A stretch of DNA of 64,000 nucleotides from Aquisalibacillus elongatus. GTDB taxonomy: Bacteria; Bacillota; Bacilli; Bacillales; Alkalibacillaceae. Position numbers and translations under genes: made by a program. The stretch is from assembly GCF_003843875.1 (NCBI RefSeq), contig NZ_RKRF01000010.1:186001-250000 (forward strand), in the 5' to 3' direction. Below, piece by piece: positions 1 to 8,769 of the stretch (position 1 is the first letter of the stretch; each line of letters begins with the position of its first letter). The notes under the pieces are model-generated. The model was not told the DNA's origin and did no database searches. It worked only from the letters and a program-made list of their open reading frames with translations.

Positions 1-314
1 TTTTTAACTTCTCCTTTAGCTTCACGATATGATTTTCCAACTTCTTTTGCGATCGTTTGGGCTAAGTCATCAAAGTTTCGTTGTAATATCTGAATTAAAT
101 TAAAGATCACGTCTCCGCGTTTAGGTGCTGGTGTATTAGCCCAGTCTTCAAAGGACTTGTCTGCAGCATTTACTGCCATTTCTACATCCGTTTCATCTGA
201 TAGTTGAAACTGTCCCAATACATCTCTATTAGCCGGGTTAATGCTTTCGTATAATTGCCCTGAATCAGACTCAACCCAATACCCACCAATGTAGTTGTAG
301 TAGATTTGTGACAT
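1..314 (-). CDS. Aldehyde dehydrogenase, N-terminal part (runs off the window)
   Basis: Reading the minus strand from an ATG at 314 gives about 104 residues that open like NAD(P)-dependent aldehyde dehydrogenases: YIGGYW, then INPANRDVLGQF, AVNAADKSFEDWA and AKEVGKSYREAKGEV. These are the N-terminal cofactor-domain features of the family. The start is supported by AGGAGG about 7 bases upstream. The catalytic Cys and Glu lie outside the window, so the aldehyde oxidised cannot be judged. The frame is open to base 1, so the gene is cut by the window edge rather than broken. The next gene reads the other way. Confidence 0.9.
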   Translation of the reverse strand, partial: MSQIYYNYIGGYWVESDSGQLYESINPANRDVLGQFQLSDETDVEMAVNAADKSFEDWANTPAPKRGDVIFNLIQILQRNFDDLAQTIAKEVGKSYREAKGEVK

Positions 315-636
315 GAGATTCCTCCTGACTAGATCAAGCTTTAAAATATTGATTAGTAATTAATATGTGTTTTTAAAAAATCTATGAATATTTTCAGAAA
401 TAGAGAGATTTTGTAAATTTTAGTGATTATTTGCATTACAAAATTACAAAACCATAATTAAATCTTATCTAGAGAGTGAAGATTGCAGGTGCTGAGCTTA
501 GTTTCTTAATTTATGAATGGAAGGATATTCAATCTGTCATGTCTAACTTAGAGGTAGATTGAATTAATAGTGTGAATAAGTAGATAGAGAATTAAATACA
601 TTTATTAGAAAACAATAATAATTAGGAGGATATATA
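315..636. other. Intergenic region between divergent genes
   Basis: This 322-base AT-rich stretch separates the minus-strand aldehyde dehydrogenase from a small plus-strand peptide gene. It must hold the aldehyde dehydrogenase promoter. The only structure seen is TTTTGTAA (409-416) facing TTACAAAA (436-443), with a second direct TTACAAAA at 444-451; this could be an operator but is too AT-rich to trust. No RNA gene was recognised. Confidence 0.4.
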
Positions 637-720
637 ATGAAAAAATTAATCATTGGTGTAATCACCTTTATGGCGGTGTTGTTGGTTATGTATTTCTTGA
701 CGACTTCTAGTGTTGGATAG
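637..720 (+). CDS. Small single-TM peptide, 27 aa
   Basis: An ATG at 637 follows a strong AGGAGG (624-629) with good spacing. The 27-residue product starts MKKLIIGVITFMAVLLVMYF and ends in a short polar tail. It is essentially one membrane helix or an uncleaved signal-like peptide. Function is unknown. The strong ribosome binding site and hydrophobic pattern argue for translation; conservation in relatives was not testable here. Confidence 0.5.
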   Translation: MKKLIIGVITFMAVLLVMYFLTTSSVG

Positions 721-819
721 ATTTTTTTATGTTTTTTAATTCTCTTAACCTATTTTTAACCTTCGTTAAATATGATGGAAAATGTAGAATATATGTTTTA
801 TTTGATGGAGGGAAGATGG

Positions 820-1197
820 ATGAGTAATGAAGCGAATCAGAGTGAGGAGAAAGTGTTTCGCGAAGAGGAGAAGAGTTCAACTGGGTTGAATGAAAATCTA
901 GCAGGGGCTCTATGTTATTTAGCGGGTTTTGTCACGGGGATTATTTTTCTTCTAATTGAGAAGGAAAGTAAGTTCGTACGTTACCATGCTTTTCAGTCGA
1001 TTTTCGTGTGGATTGGGATGTTTATTTTAAGTTTTGGAGTTGGATTAATTCCGATTATAGGATGGCTCTTGTCGCTGTTAATTGCGCCTGTTGGTTTTAT
1101 CTTGTGGATCTACTGTATGTTTAGCGCTTATAAGATGAAGTGGTTCAAGCTGCCGTTTGTTGGGAATTTAGCTGAAGAACAAATTAGTAATAGCTAA
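820..1197 (+). CDS. DUF4870 (Tic20-like) membrane protein
   Basis: The product is 125 residues. A charged N-terminal tail (about 1-27) is followed by ENLAGALCYLAGFVTGIIFL, then FVRYHAFQSIFVW and two more hydrophobic segments, giving three membrane helices near 28-46, 57-78 and 80-103. The YHAFQS motif in the loop after helix 1 is typical of DUF4870 proteins, small membrane proteins of unknown role. An upstream ATG at 772 is in frame, but ATG 820 is preceded by GGAGGG with 7-base spacing and is the better start. The gene stands alone, with 376 bases before the next gene. Confidence 0.8.
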   Translation: MSNEANQSEEKVFREEEKSSTGLNENLAGALCYLAGFVTGIIFLLIEKESKFVRYHAFQSIFVWIGMFILSFGVGLIPIIGWLLSLLIAPVGFILWIYCMFSAYKMKWFKLPFVGNLAEEQISNS

Positions 1198-1573
1198 CGA
1201 TTTTGTGAGAGGTGTATACAGTTTAACGTATTTGGGGGAGGTTCAGAGGTTGGTGTAAGTACAGAGTTATATGATTGGTTTCAGATATACACCAATTTTT
1301 GAATGATATGGAGTGGGAACAATATAATTTTTTTGAGAATTAAGTACTAGTATTGAAACGGATCCGGATAAATACAGAGGTTTGTGTGGAAGTCGAATAT
1401 TCGACTCCAGCAGAACAAATAATGGCTCAAAAAAATTATATAACAAAGACTCGTTCTCTAATTAAGGAGAACGAGTTTTTTAGGTTAAAGATAATTTTCT
1501 TAAAAATCAAAAAATAATCTTCTATTGTGTATGGTGGTTATGTAAAATGATAGTTAATAAGGACTATTATTGA
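1198..1573. other. Intergenic region with a perfect 16-bp palindrome
   Basis: This 376-base gap carries a perfect palindrome AGTCGAATATTCGACT at 1391-1406 and a separate intrinsic terminator at 1449-1481. The stretch before the terminator could be a small transcript, because the terminator lies about 250 bases beyond the DUF4870 stop codon, but I recognise no known RNA family. Confidence 0.4.
1449..1481 (+). terminator. Intrinsic terminator
   Basis: ACTCGTTCTC (1449-1458) pairs perfectly with GAGAACGAGT (1467-1476) across an 8-base loop, followed by six T residues. It ends whatever is transcribed from the DUF4870 gene or from the gap, and isolates the histidine kinase gene downstream. Confidence 0.85.
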
Positions 1574-4500
1574 TTGAAGGGGGTGGAGTTCATTCGAAAA
1601 ACGGTTAAGTGGCTGGTGATCCTGATTGGACTCACTTGTTTAGGAGCGGCTTCTTCAAGTGCAGATAGTCATGATGTTATCGTCTTAGATGCTTCCTCGG
1701 AACGTATTGATTTATACGAAGCAATGTATATGGTGAAAGATCGTGATGGGAGTTTATCTATTGATGATGTTACGGCTGATGAATTTGATAGGTTCGAACA
1801 TCATGAAGAGATTGAGCAGCAAAAAGGTTTTTTTGAATCTGAAACATGGTTACGGTTTGAAGTGTTGAATGACTCTAATCATAAAGATTGGTTACTTGAA
1901 TTTGCGTTTCCGTTAATTTATGAGCTCGAAATCTATAAAGAAGAGCAAGGAGAGTGGGTACATCAGGCTCATACTGGGGCGACTTCTCCTTTTCAGGAGA
2001 GGGATTATCAGCATCGGTATTTTGTTTTTGATTTAGATGTTGAACCTGGTGAGCGTCAGGTGTATTATGCCAAGGCAGTTGGTGGTGGTGACCTCCATCC
2101 TCCGATTAATATATGGGATCAATCTGCATTTATGGAAAAAACTCAAAATGAAATTATTTTGTTGGGGATTTTTTATGGCATTGTGATTGTGATGATTTTT
2201 TATAATTTGTTTTTGTATTTCAGTTTACGGATGCGCAGTTATCTATATTATGTTTTGGTGATCACGTTTACGTTACTAGGTAAGTTATCTATTAATGGCT
2301 TGGGTTACCAGTATTTGTGGCCTGAACAGCCTGAGTGGAACCTGATTTCAACACCGTTTTGGGTCAGTTTGGGTTGTATATTTATACTTTTATTTACGAA
2401 AGCTTTTTTAGATGTCAATCAGTATATCTCGTGGTATAAGTACGTATCTGCCGGGTTAATCATCTGGCATTTATTTGTGATTTTATTTTTATATGTTTCA
2501 CATTATATAGCATTAAATATGATGGTGGTCGGTGCATTTACGACTTTTTCAACAGTTTTGATTGTGGCGTTCATTTGCTTGAAGAAAGGGGCTCGTCAGG
2601 CGCGTTTTTACATTGTGGGCTGGGTGATATTTTTAACTGGTGTGTTTATTACCATCCTTGAGCGGGCGGCGATCGTACCATATAACGCTTTTACGGAATA
2701 TGCGGGACAAATGGCATTATCTATCGAAGTTGTTCTATTATCTCTGGCTTTGGCAGATAAAATAAATATAATCCGTAAAGAAAAGGATGAGGCTGAAAAG
2801 AAAGCACAAGAGAGCCAGATACTTGCCATGGAGCATTTGAAGAATGCAGATGTATTAAAAAATGAGTTTTTAGCATTGACTTCTCATGAACTTAGAACGC
2901 CGTTATTCGGGATGATTGGCATCGCAGAATCTCTTAAAGATGGTGTCGTTGGTCCAGTTTCATCTAATATGAAAAATCAATTATTGATGATTATTAAAAG
3001 TGGTAACCGACTGGTTCGATTGGTTGATGATATATTAGATTTCTCAAAACTTCAGCATGAGTCTCTCAATGTACAATTAAAGCCCGTTGATGTAAAAGGT
3101 GTCGTTGATGTGGTAGTGGCCATATCGCAACCACTTATCAAAGACAAATCAGTTAAGCTAATAACAGATATTCCAGAACAACTTCCACCAGTTAAAGCAG
3201 ACCCAAATCGGCTACAGCAAATATTACATAATCTAGTAGACAATGCGATAAAACATACAGAAGAAGGAGAGATTGTCTTATCAGTCTTTGAGAAGGAAGA
3301 TGGAATGGTGTTTACTGTGAAAGATAAAGGGCGAGGAATTGCTGAAGATGAGCTAGAATCTATTTTTGATCCGTTTTATCAAGTACATCAGTCGTCTTCT
3401 AGAGATATTTCTGGTTCTGGGATTGGGTTGAGCATTACTAAACGATTAGTTGAGTTACATGATGGCGAGATTGATGTCCAATCGGAACTGGGCGTGGGTA
3501 CGACTTTTTATGTGATGATACCTAAGTATCAAGATAAGCGAGTGGAAGCTGTCAATATGAATATTCGTTCGCTTTTAGTGCCGGATGATCCGACTGTTCA
3601 AAAGACATATAAAGACATTACACGACCTAGGGGGCAGATTTTAGTTGCGGATGATGAAGCGGTTAATTTGCAGGTTTTAACGAATCAGCTTTCATTAGAA
3701 GGATATGAAGTGTTAACGGCCACTAATGGCGAGGAAGTTTTTGAGATTGTACACCGAGAAGAACTAGATTTAATTATTCTAGATATTATGATGCCTAAAA
3801 TGTCTGGGTATGAAATCTGTAGGCGTTTACGTGAGGACTATTCGTTAATGGATCTGCCGATTCTAATGTTAACGGCTAAAAACCAGCTTGAAGATAAAAT
3901 TGTATCGTTTGAAGCGGGTGCTAATGATTATTTAGTAAAACCGTGCGATAAACAAGAGCTACTTTCTCGTGTGAGAAGCTTAGTAAGAATTAGTTCTTTA
4001 AATAAACAATTAACACAGTTAAATGTAAACTTAGAACATAAAGTGAAGGAGCGTACGCAGTCATTAGAAGAAACGAACCAAAAACTTCAGAAAGTCAACG
4101 AAGAGTTGGAGGATATGACGCAATCGAGACGTGAGATGCTTGCGAATATTGCTCATGAATTAGGTTCTCCTGTGGCTTTAATTTATAATTATCTTCAATC
4201 ATTAGGTGAGGGAACGATTGCAACTGATAACAAGCATTATAGAGAGATGGTCAGCCAAAAGATTAACGTGTTAAATCGTTTGATTAGTGATTTATATGAC
4301 CTAGCCAAATTAGAATCGGGTCAAGCGAGTATGAATAAGAAAACAGTCCATTTAGTAGAATGGTTATCACAAATCAATGACAAGTGTGCGTTTATCGTTA
4401 GACAAAGTGGAAAGACATATAACGGAATAGTTGTGACAGAAGAATTTGAGTATATGATATGCATGCTTGATGAAGAACGGATGGATCAAGTGTTTTCAAA

Positions 4501-4819
4501 TTTGTTATCGAATGCAATTAAAAATACGGATGAGAATGGTGAAATTGCCATTGACGGTGAGATTGATCAAGATAAATTAATATTAACGATTCGCGATAAC
4601 GGTTACGGGATACCAGAGGAAGAGCTTCCGCATATATTCAGTAGATTCTATAAGGGTTATACTCATAATAATTATATCAATGGGACCGGTCTTGGATTGT
4701 CTATTGTAAAAGAAATTATTCATCACCATGATGCCGCTATTCATGTAAGGAGTCGGGAAAATGTGGGGACTACATTTTTCATAGAGATTCCTGTGACGTC
4801 CAAAGTCACTTCAAATTAA
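1574..4819 (+). CDS. Hybrid sensor histidine kinase: 7TMR-DISM sensor, two HisKA/HATPase cores, internal receiver
   Basis: The 1081-residue product has, in order: a signal-like helix (about 10-30); an extracytoplasmic 7TMR-DISMED2-type domain (about 45-185); seven membrane helices (about 195-395); a short coiled linker; a HisKA domain with SHELRTP and phospho-acceptor His438; an HATPase_c domain with Asn557 in DNAIKH and GSGIGLS; a receiver with phospho-acceptor Asp737 in LDIMMPKMSG and Lys in LVKP; a coiled coil (about 810-850); and a second HisKA with His861 in AHELGSP followed by a second HATPase_c (Asn980, GTGLGLS). Two complete kinase cores flanking a receiver is uncommon. The start is TTG with AAGG about 10 bases upstream; nearby GTG 1583 is an alternative. 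The response regulator gene follows after 18 bases, so they form one operon and signalling unit. The DISM domain family is thought to bind carbohydrate-like ligands; the signal here is unknown. Confidence 0.9.
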   Translation: MKGVEFIRKTVKWLVILIGLTCLGAASSSADSHDVIVLDASSERIDLYEAMYMVKDRDGSLSIDDVTADEFDRFEHHEEIEQQKGFFESETWLRFEVLNDSNHKDWLLEFAFPLIYELEIYKEEQGEWVHQAHTGATSPFQERDYQHRYFVFDLDVEPGERQVYYAKAVGGGDLHPPINIWDQSAFMEKTQNEIILLGIFYGIVIVMIFYNLFLYFSLRMRSYLYYVLVITFTLLGKLSINGLGYQYLWPEQPEWNLISTPFWVSLGCIFILLFTKAFLDVNQYISWYKYVSAGLIIWHLFVILFLYVSHYIALNMMVVGAFTTFSTVLIVAFICLKKGARQARFYIVGWVIFLTGVFITILERAAIVPYNAFTEYAGQMALSIEVVLLSLALADKINIIRKEKDEAEKKAQESQILAMEHLKNADVLKNEFLALTSHELRTPLFGMIGIAESLKDGVVGPVSSNMKNQLLMIIKSGNRLVRLVDDILDFSKLQHESLNVQLKPVDVKGVVDVVVAISQPLIKDKSVKLITDIPEQLPPVKADPNRLQQILHNLVDNAIKHTEEGEIVLSVFEKEDGMVFTVKDKGRGIAEDELESIFDPFYQVHQSSSRDISGSGIGLSITKRLVELHDGEIDVQSELGVGTTFYVMIPKYQDKRVEAVNMNIRSLLVPDDPTVQKTYKDITRPRGQILVADDEAVNLQVLTNQLSLEGYEVLTATNGEEVFEIVHREELDLIILDIMMPKMSGYEICRRLREDYSLMDLPILMLTAKNQLEDKIVSFEAGANDYLVKPCDKQELLSRVRSLVRISSLNKQLTQLNVNLEHKVKERTQSLEETNQKLQKVNEELEDMTQSRREMLANIAHELGSPVALIYNYLQSLGEGTIATDNKHYREMVSQKINVLNRLISDLYDLAKLESGQASMNKKTVHLVEWLSQINDKCAFIVRQSGKTYNGIVVTEEFEYMICMLDEERMDQVFSNLLSNAIKNTDENGEIAIDGEIDQDKLILTIRDNGYGIPEEELPHIFSRFYKGYTHNNYINGTGLGLSIVKEIIHHHDAAIHVRSRENVGTTFFIEIPVTSKVTSN

Positions 4820-4837
4820 TTTAGAGGGGGAGAGGTT

Positions 4838-5524
4838 GTGACTAAGGAAACGATTTTGATTGTGGAAGATGAAGAAGGTATTCGGGAGATGACAAAATTG
4901 TATTTGGAGGGAAAAGGGTATTCGGTTCTTGCAGCAGAAAATGGACAAAAGGCGTTAAATGTCATTCAAGATGTTTCACCTCAATTAATTCTATTAGATA
5001 TCGAAATGCCTGATATGAACGGCTTTGAGGTATGCCAGGAGATCAGAAAGCAGTTAATAGTTCCAATTATTTTTCTTAGTGTAAGAAGAAGTACGATGGA
5101 TAAAGTGAAATGTTTTGAGCTTGGTGGCGACGATTATATGACGAAGCCGTATGTGTTTGATGAATTATTAGCGCGTATTCAAGCCAATATTAGGCGTTAT
5201 CAATACAGTCCGGAGAGTGATGATCGAATTAATTGTGGTTCGTTGGAAATCGATTTGAATCATTACAAGTGTTATATAAACGGGAAACCGGTTCATCTAT
5301 ATATTAAGGAAATGGAACTACTGGTTCATTTAGTGAAGCACCCGAACCGCGTCTGGAGTCACGAGCAATTATATGACCAAATTTGGAATCTTGATGCAAC
5401 AGGGAATATTGAAACGGTTAAAGTACACATCAGTAATTTGAGAAGAAAAATTGAAGAAGATCCTATGAACCCTAAATATATTAAGACTGTACGTGGGTTT
5501 GGATATATGTTTGAAATGAAATAA
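4838..5524 (+). CDS. OmpR-family response regulator
   Basis: The 228-residue product has a receiver domain (about 5-118; acidic pocket VEDEE, phospho-acceptor Asp54 in LLDIEMP, Lys in YMTKP) and a C-terminal winged-helix DNA-binding domain (about 130-225; ending VRGFGYMFE). GTG at 4838 has a long purine-rich ribosome site. It follows the hybrid kinase and is its likely output, acting as a transcription factor on unknown promoters. A small membrane-peptide reading frame lies just downstream. Confidence 0.92.
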   Translation: MTKETILIVEDEEGIREMTKLYLEGKGYSVLAAENGQKALNVIQDVSPQLILLDIEMPDMNGFEVCQEIRKQLIVPIIFLSVRRSTMDKVKCFELGGDDYMTKPYVFDELLARIQANIRRYQYSPESDDRINCGSLEIDLNHYKCYINGKPVHLYIKEMELLVHLVKHPNRVWSHEQLYDQIWNLDATGNIETVKVHISNLRRKIEEDPMNPKYIKTVRGFGYMFEMK

Positions 5525-5549
5525 TGGGAATGTGGAGGGGGATTAATGA

Positions 5550-5678
5550 ATGCAAAAACACCTGATGATTGGTTTAATAATTGTTGGTATATCTTATTTA
5601 ATTTTAAAACTTTTAAATTCGCCTTACCCATTTGGAGCAAGTATTTTATTGGTTTTTTTGCATTTGAGATTAGTTTAA
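5550..5678 (+). CDS. Small membrane peptide (42 aa), reading frame ambiguous
   Basis: GGAGGGGG at 5534-5541 is followed by two ATG codons in different frames, four bases apart. The frame from 5550 encodes 42 residues starting MQKHLMIGLIIVGISYLIL, a loop, then SILLVFLHL, so two short membrane helices. The frame from 5546 encodes 53 residues (to 5707) rich in Phe and Trp and ending HHWKEKK. The first looks more like a natural membrane protein, the second ends more like one; one frameshifted gene is also possible. It probably belongs to the kinase/regulator operon. Function unknown. Confidence 0.35.
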   Translation: MQKHLMIGLIIVGISYLILKLLNSPYPFGASILLVFLHLRLV

Positions 5679-5722
5679 TTTATCACCATTGGAAAGAGAA
5701 AAAATAAGTGAGCTAGAAGATT

Positions 5723-5757
5723 AACCTCAGTTTATTGTAGTAGACTGAGGTTTTTTG
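5723..5757 (+). terminator. Intrinsic terminator of the two-component operon
   Basis: AACCTCAGT (5723-5731) pairs with ACTGAGGTT (5744-5752) around a 12-base loop and is followed by a run of T. It closes the operon of hybrid kinase, regulator and small peptide. Confidence 0.85.
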
Positions 5758-5831
5758 ATTAGTACAGTTGATTTCAACCTCATAAGGTGTTAATATATCG
5801 ATAATTTAACCAAAAATAGGAGGGTGGGTGC

Positions 5832-6356
5832 TTGTTGAGACGAGTTTTAATGAAGGATATATATCATCATCCGATTGTGCAAAAGTATGTTAGACGGTCT
5901 GGTATGGCACATGCGATTGCGGTAGGTCATTATGTGTTTGATCTGGCATTGGAATATAATGTGAATCCTGATTGGGCGGTTAAGGCTGGATTTTTACATG
6001 ATATTGGGCATTATGACTGGTCTGATCATGGTGGGTGGAATTATCAGCTTTATCGTGAGTGTGACATCCACCCGATTAAAGGAGCTGAGCGGGCTCATAA
6101 ATTGTTAGTACGTTTAGGGGAGGATCAGGTTGCTGCGAAGGAGATATCGCATGCGGTGTTGTTGCATACGGATTCGGTTCTTCCAAAAGGCAGTTATGAG
6201 TTGTCTCATTTACAAAAGGTGGTTCACTTGGCGGATGAACGAGATAAAGAGCCAGGGGATGGGCATCATTATCGTTCGATCAGTCGGCATTGGGAAGAGC
6301 GGTTGATTCATGAACTAGATTTGAAGATTAGTTCTAGTTTGTCTGACTTTGCGTAG
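5832..6356 (+). CDS. HD-domain phosphohydrolase-like protein
   Basis: The 174-residue protein shows the HD superfamily metal-binding pattern: His in GMAHAIAVGHYVF, the doublet HD in FLHDIGHYDW, a further His in SHAVLLHTDS and Asp in VHLADERD. Such proteins hydrolyse phosphate esters of nucleotides or related metabolites; the substrate is not predictable. The start is TTG 5832 (or TTG 5835) behind AGGAGGGTGGG. It converges with the minus-strand NAT-fold gene with only 7 bases between stops. Confidence 0.8.
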   Translation: MLRRVLMKDIYHHPIVQKYVRRSGMAHAIAVGHYVFDLALEYNVNPDWAVKAGFLHDIGHYDWSDHGGWNYQLYRECDIHPIKGAERAHKLLVRLGEDQVAAKEISHAVLLHTDSVLPKGSYELSHLQKVVHLADERDKEPGDGHHYRSISRHWEERLIHELDLKISSSLSDFA

Positions 6357-6363
6357 ATTTAAC

Positions 6364-7122
6364 TTATGTCAGTTTTCTAAATTGAAGTAAGACTGTGTTT
6401 AGAAAATCTAAATCGTATCCTGTTTTCTGATGAATGAGGCGAGCCCATTCTTGAATGGAATCGGGTGCTGGGTCTTCGAACAGACCTTCACTGGTACTAA
6501 GGAAGCTTCTCCAGTTGTTGAATTCCCAATGGGCAATCTCGTTTTGATAAGGTACTCTGCATTCTAGTAAGGGTTTTGGATTAATAGAGTTTTGGGAGTG
6601 TTCCGCCGCCTGCATGAATGTGTCCTGATTCAGTGGTTCTACACTATAGGTTTGTTTCGATATTTTACCGTTAGGGCGATGGTACAGAATTTCTACTTGG
6701 TGTCCTTTCGTGTTTACTTGTATATCTGCTGCAGGAAAGAATCCGCTTAGTTTTCCGCTTGTGAAATTTGTGTTGCTAGGTTCAATTAGAATAGGGTGGG
6801 TCCATTGATCGCCTAAATCACATAAGAATCGATTCCCTGAATGATCTTCTGCGATGACTGCTACGTGTGCATCTTCTGTAAATAGGTGATGACCAATAGG
6901 ATAGGCTCTGATTCCATGTTGTTGAAATTCATGGAGTAGCCATATGGCAAGGTCAAAACAATTTCCAGTAATGCCGTACTGATGCCAGTGTTGCTTCATC
7001 AATTGAACATCGCGTTGTTTATGCGTTGGGTTTTGATTATAAAACCATAATTTCGTGAATCTTTCCATTGGGAATCTATGAAATTTTCTCCAGACATTTA
7101 ATATGTTTTCGGGTGGTTGCAT
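6364..7122 (-). CDS. Arylamine N-acetyltransferase / transglutaminase-fold protein
   Basis: The 252-residue product has a candidate Cys-His-Asp triad in the order and spacing of arylamine N-acetyltransferases: Cys55 in TGNCFDLA, His86 in EDAHVAV and Asp102 in LCDLGDQ. The usual RGG(R/F)C motif is replaced by ITGNC, so it is a divergent member, and the substrate (an acyl-CoA acceptor amine, or a peptide if it behaves as a transglutaminase-like enzyme) is open. Start ATG 7122 has GAGGTGA about 7 bases upstream. Monocistronic by context, converging with the HD gene. Confidence 0.65.
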   Translation of the reverse strand: MQPPENILNVWRKFHRFPMERFTKLWFYNQNPTHKQRDVQLMKQHWHQYGITGNCFDLAIWLLHEFQQHGIRAYPIGHHLFTEDAHVAVIAEDHSGNRFLCDLGDQWTHPILIEPSNTNFTSGKLSGFFPAADIQVNTKGHQVEILYHRPNGKISKQTYSVEPLNQDTFMQAAEHSQNSINPKPLLECRVPYQNEIAHWEFNNWRSFLSTSEGLFEDPAPDSIQEWARLIHQKTGYDLDFLNTVLLQFRKLT

Positions 7123-7177
7123 AAAAGGTCACCTCATTAAATTTATCGAACTATCTATAATACCTTTTGAATAATAG

Positions 7178-7759
<582 letters not shown>

Positions 7760-7794
7760 ACATTAAGTATTACCGTATGCCAATGCCAGCAAAA

Positions 7795-7821
7795 TTCAAG
7801 GGAAGAGCCCCTTGGATTTTT
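7795..7821 (+). terminator. Intrinsic terminator of paiA-like gene
   Basis: CAAGGG (7797-7802) pairs with CCCTTG (7809-7814), extended by a wobble pair and an A-T pair, and is followed by five T residues. It sits between the convergent paiA-like gene and the small minus-strand membrane gene. Confidence 0.7.
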
Positions 7822-7844
7822 ATCGAATAGGGTCAATGTTTAGT

Positions 7845-8021
7845 TCATACGAATAATAACCCCGCAAAAAAGCCAATCACAATACTCGATATGATAAAGA
7901 TCAATACTTTATAATAGCCTCTTCGTGTTATCGCGTTGTTTTCGTCGCGTTCATTTCGAATGAGTAAGTATAAAATGATGGCAGAGATTATCACAAGACC
8001 AATAAATAAAAATTCTCGCAT
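7845..8021 (-). CDS. Small two-TM membrane protein, 58 aa
   Basis: On the minus strand an ATG at 8021 follows AAGGAGG with 7-base spacing. The product starts MREFLFIGLVIISAIILYLL, has a charged loop IRNERDENNAITRRG and a second helix ending GFFAGLLFV. It is the last gene of the operon with the XRE regulator and the four-TM protein, 19 bases after the latter. Function unknown; co-transcription suggests it works with that membrane protein. Confidence 0.7.
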   Translation of the reverse strand: MREFLFIGLVIISAIILYLLIRNERDENNAITRRGYYKVLIFIISSIVIGFFAGLLFV

Positions 8022-8040
8022 GTTTGCGCCTCCTTAAAAT

Positions 8041-8424
8041 CTAGTATTTAAATGAAAGAATGACGAACGAGATAAATACTGTCGGCACTGTTATTCCGGT
8101 TAGTAGTGTCACCGCTTGATAGGCACTAATATTTAAGATTTCAAAGTATAATAGTGTCATCATTAACATCATGTATCCAAGAATGAAAAAGTAACTATAG
8201 AACATACCGCGTTCTTTGATTTTTTTCGTTCTTTCGTCATTTTGAATGAATTGAGGTGCTAAATAAGCATTACAGAAAACAATGATTGTAAGGGCAATAA
8301 GTATCACATCGTGACCAGCTGGGAAGGTGCCAGCAGTAATAGTTGCTATATTAATAATTGCAGTTATGAAGATAAAGAAAACCCCAAAGATTAAATAGAG
8401 TTTACGGTCGTATTGTTTAGACAT
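8041..8424 (-). CDS. Four-TM membrane protein partnered with an XRE regulator
   Basis: The product is about 127 residues with four hydrophobic helices (near 8-28, 36-54, 74-94, 100-122) and a charged cytoplasmic loop QNDERTKKIKERG. Adjacent ATG codons at 8427 and 8424 follow GGAGGA; 8424 has the better spacing. An in-frame ATG at 8439 overlaps the ribosome site itself and is unlikely. Small XRE regulators followed by this kind of membrane protein are common in Firmicutes, but the function is unknown. Confidence 0.75.
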   Translation of the reverse strand: MSKQYDRKLYLIFGVFFIFITAIINIATITAGTFPAGHDVILIALTIIVFCNAYLAPQFIQNDERTKKIKERGMFYSYFFILGYMMLMMTLLYFEILNISAYQAVTLLTGITVPTVFISFVILSFKY

Positions 8425-8435
8425 CATTCTCCTCC

Positions 8436-8642
8436 TCATTTAAGATCTTTTTCTTCCAATGTAAAAACTTCTTCCAATTTGACCTCGAAGCATTGCGCAA
8501 TGTACATGGCTAAGGGTAGTGAAGGGTTGTAACGTTCTCGTTCAATTGAGATCACGGTTTGTCTGGATACGCCAAGCATTTGCGCCATTTTTTCTTGTGA
8601 GATGTTATGTGATTTTCTTAATTCTTTCATTCTATTTTTCAT
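8436..8642 (-). CDS. XRE-family helix-turn-helix regulator (68 aa)
   Basis: The product is one HTH_3 (Cro/CI) domain: KELRKSHNISQEKMAQMLGV, then SRQTVISIERERYNPSL and the C-terminal EVKLEEVF segment typical of the short YgzD/YozG-like regulators. It heads an operon with two membrane-protein genes. The promoter just upstream carries TTTAC/GTAAA palindromes lying over the -35 and -10, which fits self-repression. Confidence 0.9.
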   Translation of the reverse strand: MKNRMKELRKSHNISQEKMAQMLGVSRQTVISIERERYNPSLPLAMYIAQCFEVKLEEVFTLEEKDLK

Positions 8643-8668
8643 TGAACGAACAACTTCCTTTCAACTAA

Positions 8669-8713
8669 AGTATAATGTAAAGTAAACTTTACTGTCAAGT
8701 TAACTTTACATTA
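8669..8713 (-). promoter_or_regulatory. Promoter with overlapping palindromic operators
   Basis: On the minus strand TTGACA (8693-8698) and TATACT (8669-8674) are separated by 18 bases, a near-consensus vegetative promoter. TAATGTAAAGT (8673-8683) is an exact inverted repeat of ACTTTACATTA (8703-8713), and AGTAAACTTTACT lies between -35 and -10. The small XRE regulator encoded directly downstream is the likely ligand. Confidence 0.7.
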
Positions 8714-8724
8714 TGAATAAGCAT

Positions 8725-8758
8725 AAAAAAACCCTTAATCCATCTTTTGGATTAAGGG
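8725..8758 (-). terminator. Intrinsic terminator of tRNA-Val
   Basis: Read on the minus strand, CCCTTAATCCA and TGGATTAAGGG (8732-8742 and 8748-8758) form an 11-bp hairpin with a 5-base loop, followed by seven T residues. It lies 12 bases past the tRNA 3' end. Confidence 0.9.
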
Positions 8759-8769
8759 GTTGGGTTGAG

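Noticed and set aside
409-451. TTTTGTAA/TTACAAAA inverted repeat as an operator for the aldehyde dehydrogenase
   Set aside because: Composition is almost pure A/T and such repeats are expected by chance in this gap; noted only in the intergenic entry.
2608-3243. Minus-strand open frames inside the hybrid kinase gene
   Set aside because: They lack ribosome sites and recognisable domains and are shadows of a well-supported coding frame.
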